64,000 nt of DNA from Symsagittifera roscoffensis (GCF_963678635.1 NC_087064.1:46919346-46983345); one strand, 5' to 3'; numbered from the stretch's first letter, positions 43,331 to 54,286 are shown. Notes: generated by a model not told the origin, from the sequence alone. A program made the numbers and translations.

Positions 43331-45091
43331 AAGAATAGTTCATTCAGCAAGGAAGGAGCAGAGTTTAACCAAAAATCACCTGATTTGGTTGAAATTCGGA
43401 GAAAAGCCCTAAAAATGCTCTTAAGTTGTACAACTAAAAGAAAGGGTATCTTAAAAATTATCAAAGCAAGGATCTAAAATTGCAGCTGGAAGCTTTTTCA
43501 TTTGTAAAAAACTTTCATCTGTAAAAAAAACCTTTCTATCCAAGAAATTCTGACTCCTCAAAGGCTATGATGTTTAACCGCTTTTTTGTTTCCCTTTTAG
43601 ATAAAAGGAAAATTTATTTTTCTTTCGAGATTTATACGAGTTCTCCTTTTGCGTGTTTGTTTCTTTCTTTGTGAATTGTTTTTTTGCCAGTTGTTTTTTG
43701 CTGCGATTTGTCGAGGTACCTTACCCAGCTATCGTCGCAAATCCTTCTGCACTCTTAACTTTTTTAGGTTTGCTACTATATTCGCCGCCCAACCCGCGTC
43801 ACTTCTGACGAAATGTTTCATGCTGTTGTTGTATCGATTAACTCAAATTCAGAAAAAAATGCAATTTTTCTCGGCGCCAGATCGGTCAAGATTCGAGGTA
43901 ACGAGCTGTCAGTTCTCCCGAAAATGCGGGAAATTTTTTAAATTGTCATTTGAGGTTATATTATAACTTCAGAACAATAAACAGAGTTAGTTAGAGGATG
44001 TAACTCATTCTAGGAGGTAGTTAAGAACTTCTTACACTTTACTTCAGAAAACCTTTGTCTAATGCAAATAAAAATAAGGGCTTAAGCAGCAAAACAGCCA
44101 GCGGTGAAAGACAATATTAAGCTTCTAAGGAGCAGCATGCCTTGGCGCTTGAATTCAGCCGAATTCCGCTTGAAAATTGAATCAAAGAATACTCTAGCAT
44201 TCGGCAACTGCCACACTCGACAATTTCGGCAAACTGGCCTTTCGGCACGTTGACATTCCAACGCCAGACCTGAGCAAATTAGTATCTCTCATAACATATG
44301 TAGACCTTTGGGAAAAAATAAAGCAAATCTGATGGAAACCTTTTCAGCTTATTTCATTAATTAAAATTTCAATTCTTCAACAAACACCCTTTAAACCGGT
44401 AAAGCTTGTTTAGTGTTTAGGGAGAGCTTGGAAATCAATTCGATCGACCTAAGAATAGTCGTTAAATTTCTAGATCTCCTCTGGAATAAAAAGCTTAATT
44501 TTCTGCAAAATTTGGGCTGCCGAGGATTAAATCTGCTTCATTTGTGCGAAATTAATTAAGTATATTCGATTACGCGGATTCAAATCGATTGCGTTTTTTG
44601 AACCTTATTGGATTCTGACATTTTAGCAATTAGTTTTGATATGGGAACGAAACTTGAACTACGCTCAAAAATGAAACTTCAAAAACGCTTCAAATACGAA
44701 ACTAAGTCAGCGCAAACAAAGGTCTCAAAGTTCAACTAACACACAACCAAGGTATGTTTCCTAATTTTTATAATAAAAAGCACGGAAAGCTGACCACAAC
44801 TACATTGCTACCGATACAAACACTTCAAACACGTGAATTTTTGAAAGGCTCCCTTAATTCTTAAATATTGTACATAAGCTACACTTTGAACAAGGTAATA
44901 TGTACACAAATCAATAATTTACAAAAAAACCATGAGTTCGTTATACTTATATATAGTTTGATAGGTCAGTTTGTCTGGTGTGTAATTCTCGCTGAAGCTG
45001 TAGAGCCTGGAACACAAAAAAAAAACATTCGACTAAACCTCACTAAATTTAATCAAATTCCAACAAAAAATTTGAACAGACGAAAACCTAC
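43331..45091. other. Non-coding stretch downstream of the minus-strand gene's last visible exon
   Basis: No confirmed gene. A short plus-strand frame at about 44204-44322 (LAFRHVDIPTPDLSKLVSL) looks protein-like and is preceded by CTCTAG, but it ends in TGA with no donor; possibly a transposon scrap. Part of this interval should be intron or 3' flank of the minus-strand gene. Confidence 0.3.
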
Positions 45092-45337
45092 CTTATCCAG
45101 ATCGCGTTTTGCCTCTTCAATCGTAAGCGATACATTATTAGCTGAGTTGGGGCGACTGAAGGTATTGGATCGTCGGCCTCTCTTCCTGTCTGCAGCCGCC
45201 CTCTGGATGTTGAGAGTGTGTAGTTTGATCCTCTTTTCCAGGTCCGCATCTCTGGCTGCTCTGGCTAGTTCGATCTCCTTCTTCGCCTCCTCCGAGATCA
45301 TGTTCTTCATGGCAGCTGTTTTATTCGAGTCGTCTTC
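45092..45337 (-). CDS. Exon D of the same minus-strand gene
   Basis: 246 nt (82 codons, phase 0 at both ends) between an acceptor (GCTATAG) and a donor (ATAAG|GTAGGT). The product starts EDDSNKTAAMKNMISEEAKK, continues IELARAARDADLEKRIKL and ends SLTIEEAKRDLDK: a long, highly charged predicted helix interrupted by a basic Ser/Asn patch (RKRGRRSNTFSRPNSANN) that looks like a phosphorylation or linker segment. The exon is much more G+C-rich than its surroundings. The donor implies further exons to the left, which I could not find within about 4 kb; they may be diverged, short or outside. Confidence 0.65.
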
Positions 45338-46178
45338 CTATAGCGCCATTTAGATGACGGACCTCGTCTACTACCTCTCTCTTACGCAAGCGAGGGGATT
45401 CGATACAGGGTACAAACTTCGCATATGCTTCGCCATTCAGTTAGACCCTTATACTTAATACAAATTATTTACTAGGTACCATCTTGGTTGGTTAGACATC
45501 CAAGTTGCCCAAATACAAAAAAAAAGCCATTATTACATCATCTGCTGATTTCGTACGTCAGTATTCAGTATTTAGTGGTAGTTCTTTTTTGGTTAAAAAT
45601 TCCTACTTTACAATTAATTTCTCAGTTTTCGTGCAGTTTATCGCAGAGAACAGTTGCATAACCTATGACAGCATATTCGCAAAAGCAAAGCCAACCTTAT
45701 ACATGTTTCTTCTGTTCTTGAACTTCAAGTGTTTCTTTTCCACTGCATAGGGAGAATTCTCGGTTCTTGAGAGCACTGAAATACAAAATGAGTGTAGTAC
45801 AATTTTTCAATTAGAGTTTTTATCACGATTAAACTACTAATTTTTCCTGCTCGGCTTGCTTCATGTTAGATAGCGATAGTGACGCTACTTCGGGTTTAGC
45901 TACCTGAGAATAAAAGTGTTTCGCTCAGGATCGAAAGAGTTACTTTTATCAATCAAATTTATTCAACTCGATATTTCACTGCCCTCTTGTGCCTAAAATA
46001 GTATAAAACCATCAAATCAGCGCCCATAAAACCATCATGTCTAATGACCTTATACCGCAGCATCCTTTTCATTATTCAGCGTCCTTGGTTTCTTCTAAAA
46101 GACTTGAAGAGCACGAACCACCAAGTTAACTCCCCTAACTTGAAGAAGCTTAATTTGATCCCATGAATTAAATGAAAC
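45338..46178 (-). other. Intron between exons C and D
   Basis: No gene on either strand; short frames at 45505-45750 lack support. AT-rich with no clear repeats. Confidence 0.4.
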
Positions 46179-46281
46179 TTTTAAGAGCATACTTTGGGAG
46201 GGAGGTTCTTTTGGCTTGTAGTAGTTGCGTCTCTGAACATCTCGCAAGTCTTGACGCCACCCATCTAATTGCATTTTGTCC
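46179..46281 (-). CDS. Exon C of the same minus-strand gene
   Basis: Acceptor CTTGCTTCAG, then DKMQLDGWRQDLRDVQRRN and YYKPKEPPSQSM. The 3' end is uncertain: AAAA|GTTTCA at 46179 gives phase 0 and joins exon D in frame, whereas the better-looking AAA|GTATGC at 46193 leaves one base and would need an unseen small exon. The Trp/Arg/Gln-rich start and the YYKPKEPPS turn look like a conserved motif, but I cannot name the family. It is flanked on the minus-strand upstream side by the SINE at 46540-46725. Confidence 0.6.
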
Positions 46282-46539
46282 CTGAAGCAAGTAAAAATAT
46301 CAATGCAAACTAAATTCACTACAAAGAATGCCCCTGCAGTCTGATCATGCATGTTAAAATCTTCAGCTACGGGCAAAATTTTACACAAAAAAATAAATAT
46401 TTGAAAAGTGTGCAGCAAATACGAGCTAGCGGACAAACAATCTGCAGTTTTCATATAATACCCGCAAAAGATGAAAAGAAACCAAGTAATGCGACGATGT
46501 ACAAAATTAGGATAAGTTTTGTTCTTTTTTACACAGAGG

Positions 46540-46725
46540 CTAAGCTGTGCTTCGCAAACACTTGCGAGAATACGATCAAAAAGCAGCTCTATCAAGTGAC
46601 ATAATAAAAAATTGAAAGAAGCCTCGATTTTGCAAAAACTCGAGGCTTAGCAAAAACTCGAATTAGCAAAAATCTGCGACCTAGCAAATTTGAGTCTCAC
46701 GCACTAACCATTCAGCCATGGATGC
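46540..46725 (-). mobile_element. tRNA-derived SINE, copy 2 (B box lost)
   Basis: The minus-strand head GCATCCATGGCTGAATGG starts at 46725, a diverged A-box region; the B box is replaced by a repeated ACTCGAATTAGC-like stretch. The body AGTGTTTGCGAAGCACAGC near 46563-46545 is shared with other copies. It lies in an intron. Confidence 0.6.
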
Positions 46726-47290
46726 TTAAAATCCCCAAAAACTAGCCACCAATAATGCAACAACATATGCTAATAAGTTGTCTATTCGATGCAGCAAAAG
46801 TAGCATCAAATACAAAAAGACACAATTTTGCATGTAAAAAATCGCAAATCATAAAGCCACATTATGTATAAATGATCCATTTCAAAAAATTGCGAGATAT
46901 ATTGAGTTAGAAAAGAAAATTTCTGAAATCGAGATTTTATTATTGTTATATTGTTTGAAACAAATAACTTTCTTCGATTCACTTGATGAATTAAAAAAGC
47001 GTCAACTGTGTAAATTTATAACTATTCGAATTTTGAAGCACATGCTATCAATAAGCTGTAAGGGGCAACTAAATATCAAAATATCTTATTGCCAATTCGA
47101 TGCAGCAAATATTGTTGCTTTAAGTCGCAACAATAATTGCGACTTAGGTTGGAAAAAAAGAAAGTTTGTACACATTGCACACAAAAAGAAAGTAAAAAAT
47201 ATTGCTTCACAAGTGTAAACACGTTTGTTTCTAAAATATAAAATCGAAAAAAGACTTTCCACAAAGTCTTCAAAGTAGAAAATATGAATG

Positions 47291-47755
47291 GGTACTACTA
47301 TGATAGAGTAGTCCCTCGAGAATAAGACACCTAGCACCTAGAGCTCTCAAATCGTTTAATAATTATGATTACGCCTTTCGAAAAGATGTCGCAGTATATT
47401 TTCAAACAAATTTCATGTTCTTTTTACCACTTAAAACCTCCCCCTCACCACTTTAAGGTTGAAAATTAAAACAAAAACCGCCAATAGTGGGTTTTGATGA
47501 CAAATAAGTCAACCCAATTATATGGTTGTTAAACCGTAAAATAAAGTAAAGCGAGCAAAATTCAATAAATAAACAATAATGATTACATTTTTCAATCTGA
47601 AAAGTTTCTGGCTGAACATATTTTGCAAGATTTTTGAAATGAATAATTTACACACTTTCAAAATAATAGCTTTCAAAATTATAACATGCGAAATGCATGC
47701 GGGACCTGTCTATCATAGTTGCTTTTTCGTGGGACCACTCTATCATAGTAGTACC
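47291..47755. mobile_element. TIR element with perfect 8-bp target duplication, in an intron
   Basis: GGTACTACTATGATAGAGT at 47291 and its complement ending at 47755 (ACTCTATCATAGTAGTACC) are 19-bp inverted ends. TATGAATG flanks both sides exactly (47283-47290 and 47756-47763). The 465-bp interior has no transposase; the right end carries a second CTATCATAG word 35 bp inside. Confidence 0.85.
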
Positions 47756-47814
47756 TATGAATGATGAAAGTAAACACTAAGTTTCAATTCTTCTCAAACT
47801 CTTTTTTAACTCAC

Positions 47815-47907
47815 TTCATTTTCTGTTCCTCTGTAGCGATTTTGTTGTTAAACTCCCTCAGTTTTGCATCCTGTACCTCCTTGGCCATTCTCGAAGCTGT
47901 GTCCAAT
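47815..47907 (-). CDS. Exon B of the same minus-strand gene
   Basis: A 93-nt exon bounded by TTTTAG (acceptor) and ATGAA|GTGAGTT (strong donor). It encodes LDTASRMAKEVQDAKLREF and then NNKIATEEQKM, an amphipathic, probably helical stretch. Phases fit both neighbours: it takes 1 base to complete Arg from exon A and leaves AA, which exon C completes to Lys with G. This phase chaining over three exons is the main evidence that the gene is real. The intron to exon A holds no recognised element; the one to exon C holds the MITE at 47291-47755. Confidence 0.7.
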
Positions 47908-48607
47908 CTAAAATTTGAGTAACTCTTTTGAAAGATTCGTTCAATGGGTTCAAAAAGTCGGATCTTGCTAACTATTTCCCCCCTATTGCAATAGGGCAGC
48001 CAATTCGTTACACGGAACAAAATTTATAGGGGGTCAATTCGTTACAAGGTACCATAGGGGAGGGGGATAGCTAACAAGATCCATTAAGTCTTCAAGTTGA
48101 ATTATTTGGTGCATATGAAAATTAGCTTCTGGTGAAACTTAGAGAATAACTCCCATAACTGCAGAAAACTCTTAGCTTTAACTTCGAAAACAGCAAAACA
48201 TTCTATTAAATGCAGGGTTAATTAGAAACAAAAACAGACTGTTTTTATTAAACGTTTTTTTAAAATCGTTTTTAAATTTTTTCAGAATAAAATATTTTCC
48301 GAAACCATACTTCAGAGTAAAATAAACAGCAGTCTACGCTAAATAAAGATGTCTTTTTTCCTTTTTCAGAGTTGGTTTTTGCTCCCAAATACCTCTTCGA
48401 TAAATTCATAAATTTTTCGTCATGAATTAAGCTGTCTCGTGAAAGCTCTTTTAAAACGTGTTTTAAATGTTTCAAACGTGTTAATTAGAAAACAACGTTT
48501 TTTGCAGCAGCTGTTCAAATTTTGTCGCCCTCCTGTTTTCCCTAAATTTAGAGAAAAAATGCCAGTAATTGGAAATTCTCGTAATGATAAAGCGTGCTGT
48601 ATTTTAC

Positions 48608-48745
48608 CTTCCAGATGCGCCTGCTTTTTCTATCCTGCTGTTTTTTTCCTTCTTGAGGTCAGCGAAGTCCTTCCTCTTCTGAAGGGAGGCAGATCGGGGC
48701 CTCAACTCGTCCAACTCTGCCCACTCGTCACTCGGGCGTCTGTTT
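48608..48745 (-). CDS. Exon A of a minus-strand charged, coiled-coil-like protein gene
   Basis: Read on the minus strand, an acceptor (TTTTAG at 48751-48746) opens 138 nt ending at a donor (GGAAG|GTAAAAT, cut at 48608). One frame is open: RRPSDEWAELDEL, then QKRKDFADLKKEKNSRIEK. The base composition is clearly richer in G+C than its flanks. The exon begins with 1 and ends with 2 spare bases, and exon B (47815-47907) begins with the 1 base needed, giving an Arg codon across the junction. Lys/Glu/Arg-rich heptad-like content suggests a cytoskeletal or scaffold protein. I do not recognise the family. A possible upstream exon lies at 49916-49994. Confidence 0.65.
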
Positions 48746-48835
48746 CTAAAACAAACAAACCACCGCATAAACAATTTTAATTAGTTTTAAAAATAAATAT
48801 ATACATCATGTCAATATATCGTAATAACCTATAAC

Positions 48836-49253
48836 GGGGCCTAGGAAATTAGACGAAAAGCAAATTAGACGTAACCAACAAAAACGAATTTAGACGTCAA
48901 TGCAAAATTGCAAATAAGGGAAATTAGACATAATTGTATTGTTCATGTCTGAAATTTGCTTACCGACTACAATTAACTTTCGTTCGAGCTTTCTTAAATG
49001 CAAATCAACTTTTCACATTTCGCAATTTTCACATTCCGCATTTTTCACATGCCGCAATTGTATAATTTATGCATTTCAAAAATGTTTTATAATCTTGAAA
49101 TTAACATTTTATAAATCAATTGTGATAAATATTTTGATATGCAATGGGATCATACTATTTTTGTACTAGTTTTGCAAAAACAATTTAACGTCTAAATTCG
49201 TTTTTGTTGGTCACGTCTAATTTGCTTATCGTCTAATTTCCTAACCCCCCCCC
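48836..49253. mobile_element. MITE with about 75-bp inverted repeats and perfect 8-bp target duplication
   Basis: The left end (from GGGGCCTAGGAAATTAGACG) and the right end (to CGTCTAATTTCCTAACCCC) match in inverted orientation for about 75 bp. CCTATAAC flanks at 48828-48835 and 49254-49261. The interior has three TTTTCACATNYCGCAATT-like units at about 49012-49062. No coding capacity. Confidence 0.9.
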
Positions 49254-49261
49254 CCTATAAC

Positions 49262-49915
49262 TTGTTTACAGCGAAACAGCTGATTTCTGAGGTTCTTTAT
49301 AGAAAAAGCAATCATGATTATTTTAGTGCAACAGCTGTGCTCATGGACTAAGCCACGTGGGCCAGTACAAAAATTAATGGGTATAGATTAATAATGTTTG
49401 CCGAGCATTTAAAGGGACGTTTAAGGAAAGTAGGTGTGAATTGATGGCTTATAAAATCAAGAGGTGGTGACTTTGTATTTTTTAAAATCAAAATAGTCAT
49501 TTAGAGCATTATTAACCCAAATCATAAACCATGTATTAAACAAAAGAGAATGCGCCATGACAACGCATTTGAACGTATTTTTCAAAAACCGTTGACGTAC
49601 AGTGTGGTACGGCGCAGCGTACCGTATTTGACATTAGCTGAAACTTAGTTAATAAGAAGCGTCAAGGTCGGGACTGGTATCCGAGCTTGACACTTGAATG
49701 CCTGAAGCTGATTTTCACTTTCTCGTCTACGTATGAAAGATAACGAATAACGACACATTTGTTCAACTGCCATTTTATGTATCAAAAAATAATTCAATTT
49801 GCTTTGACGCTTCTTATTCTTAATTTAGAATTCATAAGATATACTCAGACATATCACATGAGGCCGCAGCCAGTAAATTTGAACCATAAGGAGAAATCGG
49901 ATTTACTGAGAGTAC
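49262..49915. other. Non-coding stretch
   Basis: No gene, no clear repeat; ordinary AT-rich sequence. Confidence 0.35.
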
Positions 49916-49994
49916 CTGTATTCTGACCGAAACCTGCACCAGGCCCACCAATAGCATAGGAGACCTGGATCGGCAAACTCTTCCTCGCAGTTAC
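49916..49994 (-). other. Possible upstream exon of the minus-strand gene
   Basis: 79 nt bounded by a good acceptor (TTTCCTTCAG) and a donor (TACAG|GTACTC). Two frames are open; one gives SLPIQVSYAIGGPGAGFG, the other CEEEFADPGLLCYWWAW. Only the second frame leaves the two bases needed to join exon A. The first has more ordinary protein composition, so assignment is unresolved. Confidence 0.3.
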
Positions 49995-50760
49995 CTGAAG
50001 GAAACATTGTGACCCTAACCATCTTTCAAAGCTCCAGACGAGGTATTCAACAATCTTCCAACCAAACCAGAAATACCAGCAAATCAAAATTGGCTACTCA
50101 CACCGAAAAATGTTTGAACAGGGATCAAGCCGAACATGAAAATCAACGAACAGAATGCGGAGAGACGCGAGGCAAGAAAGGACCTAAAATTGGTCCAAAC
50201 TTGGTTCTTTTTTGAGGTAGATCAGAGAGTCGAGCCAAGCCAAGCATATTCATTTCAGTGGTGGTCGGAAGGAAAGAAGCGATTCCTACAGAAGTATGCT
50301 AATGTAGAGTTAGTCTTTTCAGGTTTCCAAGCTTTTCATGAACACTGTGCTCAACTTTTCGAAGAAGAAAGAATCACATTGTCAAGACGATGCATTTTTA
50401 CAATTTCCCTCAATTTGAAAAGGGGAGTCTCGAATCATCCTGAACTTGAAATAAATTAAAAGTCAAACCGCGAAAAAGTAAATTTGAGCCTTAAAATTTT
50501 CTTAAAAACGAAAACAACATCATCACAACCTATAGAAGAATTTTACACTACGTTCATCGACTCCCAAAAATAAGACTCGAAGTAATGCTACCCGAAGAAA
50601 AAGCAGCATCGATCAAGTTATACTCAACTACAATCATACGAGACCTGCGTTGATCAAAGCAAAAAGCAAGAAAAACTTTGCCGTTTGAGGTTCACTTTGG
50701 CCGCCTACTAAAAACGGAATTAGAGATCGTTAGAGATAAAACTTCTTAAATTCTGAAAGA
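49995..50760. other. Non-coding stretch with unsupported short frames
   Basis: Plus-strand frames at 50009-50459 give charged peptides without domain, repeat or splice support. Nothing else recognised. Confidence 0.3.
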
Positions 50761-51090
50761 TTGGATGAGGACACCTGGAACGAGCAGCACTATTTCAAGT
50801 ACCGACTGAACCGCAACCTACCACTCAAAGGAACAAAACATAGAAAAGGAAACGCCGAAGATCCCACGTGCGAGCACTGCGGGACGGAGGACGAAGAAGA
50901 CACAAAACACTTCCTCATCTACTGCCTATGATGGGGGCCGAGAGAAAGACCTGTCTCGGCAATCAACCCGAGTTAAAAAAAATGCTGCAGGCGGCCCCGA
51001 GAACGTTCTGAAGTTTATTCTGAAGAGGGCTTTTTTAGAACCCTATTTCAAGATAATAGGCGGTCACACACAACAACAACAACGAGCAGA
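50761..51090 (+). pseudogene. LINE 3' end remnant (zinc-finger tail of ORF2)
   Basis: The frame 50761-50931 reads YRLNRNLPLKGTKH, then CEHCGTEDEEDTKHFLIYC: the Cys-x2-Cys...His...Cys motif found after the RT (and RNase H) region of many arthropod and other animal LINEs (C-G-E-E-D-T-x-H-F-L-x-C pattern). A stop follows, then about 150 bp of 3' tail ending in ACACAACAACAACAAC, a typical simple-repeat LINE terminus. The 5' part of the element is absent, as usual for truncated copies. Confidence 0.6.
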
Positions 51091-51604
51091 ACTGGCAGCA
51101 TCGCCAATAAAAAGAATCGGATCGAGCAAAGATAACGTCAACATCAAAAAAATAATAATTAAATCTTCTCTTTTCAGATTTAAAAAAAAATTTGAAAAAA
51201 GATCAGCAAGGAAAGGGGGCTGAAAATTTTTCTAGATGGCAAGGCTTACAAAAAAGTGAAGCGGGTGATTGATAGCGCGAAGGAAGCAAACCCGGGACTT
51301 AAGAAGAAACTGGTCTATTCAAGGTGCAGGGGGTTCACTGAGGATGTGAGTGGCAGGAAAAGGGTCAACGAAAGGAAAAATCCCGAACAAAAGACTAAAA
51401 AGGAAAACCTTTATTATGCCAAAACAGAAGGCCAGGAAAACAGACCGGAGCCAGTGATTTAAAAAAGGAGCTGTGTACAGAAAAATGTAGAAAAGGAGCT
51501 GGAGAAAGGCCACATGCTATGCTATTTCAAGTTTACTGATCTTGTTCAGTGTGTTAAACTGCTAACCACGGAAACATGTTGATCATTGACACACTCGAAC
51601 CACT
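51091..51604. other. Non-coding stretch with one protein-like frame of unknown origin
   Basis: Plus-strand codons from about 51226 (DGKAYKKVKRVIDSAKEA, then LKKKLVYSRCRGF) look protein-like and are richer in G; the frame ends at 51462. No family, start or splice structure is evident. Probably a transposon scrap. Confidence 0.25.
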
Positions 51605-51856
51605 TGCTTCGCAACACTAGCGATTAAACACAAACATAAAAAAACATAAGTCGAAAAAATGGAAAACGTTGAAAAAAGTTCCACCAAAAATTAAATTTTC
51701 GTTATGTCTCGATAGAAGTTCAAGGTTAACATGCCGGAAATATTGGAAATTGAATCAGCAAAAATCTTTACAGTTTCAAGCCTCGGATTCGAACAGAAGA
51801 CCTACTGCAACCTAGACATTATGATTTCAGGCACTAACCACTCAGCCACGGACGCT
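51605..51856 (-). mobile_element. tRNA-derived SINE, copy 3 (best A and B boxes)
   Basis: The minus-strand head GCGTCCGTGGCTGAGTGG starts at 51856. The B box GTTCGAATCCGAGGC is intact at 51793-51779, about 50 bp after the A box, as in tRNA genes. The body leads to TAGTGTTGCGAAGCAAG near 51620-51605. A+B spacing and the head sequence point to a Ser- or Leu-class tRNA source. Confidence 0.75.
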
Positions 51857-52597
51857 TACTTTCTGACAAACACCAGCCACAAACAAATCAGAAAACAGAT
51901 GCTATGCAATTTCCAATGCTACAGTGAAACTTCCGTATAAGTGAACACTTTCAATTAACACTTTTACTTCCGTGTTTGTTCGGAAAAAAGGCTCGTACTA
52001 ATACACTAAAGCTCGCTAGTGTGAACAATAAACAAATTATCCGTGTGTTGTTATTTTTAGAAGCTGGCATCTGATTTTTTTGCAAAGACAGTTACAGAGA
52101 GGAAGGTTAGCCAAATTTTTGGGAGTCATTGGATTGTGTTCGAAACTAAATTTGTCACATCTATTTAAAGTACTGCGCCCTCTATAAGCGTACTGTGGAG
52201 TCGTAACGCAGTATCAGGGGGGTAAATAGTCCCTTTTCTATCCCTGTTACCGGTGTTTCCCAAGTTAAGAGGTTTTTAGAGGAGCTAGGACGGATCTATT
52301 TAACAATCTCCCCATTCAAGAAAGGGAGGGAGATTAATAAGTCGAATTTTCGACCAATCAGAGTGCAGCAAAATTAGAATTCTCAATCCAAAGCTCTGCT
52401 GCTAAATAACTGTATTTATGTATAGGGGTGGAGATTATTTAGTAGATGCCATAGGGGGAGTGATATCATGAATTAAACCCGCGGAGACAATCAATTTGGT
52501 CGACAAAAATTTCCAAAAACCGCTCATCCGAACCAAAAAAAAATATCACATGCGAGCTACTGCAAGCCAAAGCCCAGAAACTCATTGCTAGGTGAAT
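51857..52597. other. Repeat-flank and worn inverted-repeat DNA
   Basis: 51880-52030 matches 41955-42350 in patches (CAATTTCCAATGCTA; GCTCGCTAGTGTGAA). Around 52285-52450, CTATTTAACAATCTCC and GGAGATTATTTAGTAG are weak inverted partners that may be the ends of a worn DNA element. Confidence 0.3.
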
Positions 52598-52640
52598 AAT
52601 TAAACAGAGTCGAAGTTGCACTTCGCAAACACAAGCATAA
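52598..52640 (-). mobile_element. SINE body fragment, copy 4
   Basis: Only the TGTTTGCGAAGTGCAAC tail segment remains, shared with the other three copies. Confidence 0.4.
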
Positions 52641-52910
52641 ATGTGACTGATAACTGTGCCATTCTGCCAGACTGGCACAGCACAACCTTCCGGCGACGTA
52701 AAAAAGAACGACTAAAGGCCTTATTGATGAAAAAGTATTGCGAAGGAGGGTCGGAATATTCTAGAATTTTTATTTTTAAAATTTCGATTGGAAGAAGAAT
52801 ATTTCTCAAAAATACGAAAAACGGCCATTTTGACTGAAAAAGTGACGAAAAAAGAACAACGATAGATATTGTGAAAAACAGTCGTACCAGAGACGGAAAA
52901 CACGAAGCCT

Positions 52911-52937
52911 CTTATCGTGGCAACAACGCACGATAAG
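52911..52937. repeat. 9-bp perfect inverted repeat
   Basis: CTTATCGTG and CACGATAAG flank a 9-base loop. It lies where base composition starts to rise toward the second retroelement. A smaller GAGATAA/TTATCTC palindrome is at about 53024. Confidence 0.5.
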
Positions 52938-53615
52938 ACACTTGTTAACAGATATTGGTGGAGAAGGAGGCTTCAGTGGGGGAAGAAATACACCACGGAA
53001 CCCTCCCGGGACACGAATTATTAGAGATAAGAGCGTTATCTCAGGAATATTACGGGAGCGGAGGCTTGGTCCCCCAGAGACTGTTCTATGTGAAGGGACT
53101 GTATAAACTAACTTTATAGCTACTGGAATGTCATAGATCTCTTAATTAACACCGTTATTGTTTGATATTTCAGAAAATGAGTAGCTAGAAAAAGGAAAGG
53201 GTCAATCCATCTCCAATGGATTTAATATAGAACTGTCACACAAAAACATGTTAAAATAGGTTGTTTGAGCCGTGTTTTTAATGACAATCACGTAGTCTGA
53301 GGATCCGAGACTCAGCTATGTGCTTGTGTTCGCATGTAAACGAAAGCTGATCAAAAGTCGTTTGACTGATGGCCTAAAAATGGTAACTTTTTACCTTGCC
53401 CTAAACAGACCAGAAAATCAACTGGCAAGGTCGAGACGGTGAAAAACGAGTAGGATTAAGGTAACTGACGCCTGCCAGTCGTTAATAGGTACTTTTTCTA
53501 CGCTCCGTCGCTGTGTAGTATTTGGGCGAATGTTACATAGACGTTTTTATGGCGCTCCTGGGTGGGCCTGTCAAAGGCATAAGACCATCATGATCAGCAA
53601 GCGTTTCAGCGACGA

Positions 53616-53682
53616 ACCCTCCGCTCCGGGCGTATGCCCGAGTTAGAGGCCTTAATGACCGTTGTTGTACTAGGGGGAAGGT
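53616..53682 (+). repeat. 67-bp module 1 (ACCCTCC...GGAAGGT)
   Basis: Same length as modules 2-5, with one change in the right terminal word. It contains a CGGGC/GCCCG hairpin and the core GAGTTAGAGGCCTTAAT. Confidence 0.55.
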
Positions 53683-53686
53683 GCGT

Positions 53687-53753
53687 ACCCTCCGTCTAGT
53701 ACAATTTAGCTTTTTAACTTAGTTAACACCGAAAATTCCGGGGGCCGGAGGGT
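53687..53753 (+). repeat. 67-bp module 2 (ACCCTCC...GGAGGGT)
   Basis: Exact 7-base complementary ends; internal TACAATTT and TTTTTAACTTAGTTAAC. Confidence 0.65.
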
Positions 53754-54060
53754 TAGGTGGGAAATCTAGAGCCCGCTTGTCCTGAGGTCCCAGGACCAAA
53801 AACAATTAAAGAGAAAGCGTAAAACCAAACAAAAATAGTGTATAACCAAGAAAAAGCCAAAAATAAATTTATTTGAAAACAAAAAAGTACAAAAAACAGT
53901 AAAAAATCCAAAAAAGACCAAAAACAGTAAAAAACATAAAGTGACAGTTTATATGTTATTTCCGGACGAGATGTGATCTGACCTTCCTATTTGTTGTTGT
54001 TTCAGATTGATTTATATCATTTCTGATAGAAAGATTGTGTGTTTTGGTGAAGGGTTGGAT

Positions 54061-54127
54061 ACCCTCCCTCGAGTGTAATTTGAGTGTTTAAGCACGTTAA
54101 TGGTGATTTTGCCGGTGACCGGAGGGT
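54061..54127 (+). repeat. 67-bp module 3 (ACCCTCC...GGAGGGT)
   Basis: Exact complementary ends; internal GTGTAATTTGAG and GTTTAAGCACGTTAAT, aligned with module 2. Confidence 0.65.
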
Positions 54128-54286
54128 AGAGTGGCAAGCTGATCAACGCGTTCCACACTCATCAGGGACATCAGGGACAACATCCGCAACGACTGTTGGG
54201 TATCGTTGAAGCAAATTTAGTATCGTTCGGGTACTATTTCATTAAAACTTAAGTGGTGGGGGGCACGATTGGCGCGGTCCGATTGT

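Noticed and set aside
43649-43966. 105-codon Cys/Phe-rich ORF
   Set aside because: Products of T-rich sequence with no signal-peptide logic, splice sites or repeats.
49916-49994. S-adenosylmethionine synthetase exon (QVSYAIG)
   Set aside because: The seven-residue match is isolated, the following residues differ from that family, and the alternative frame fits the neighbouring exon phase better.
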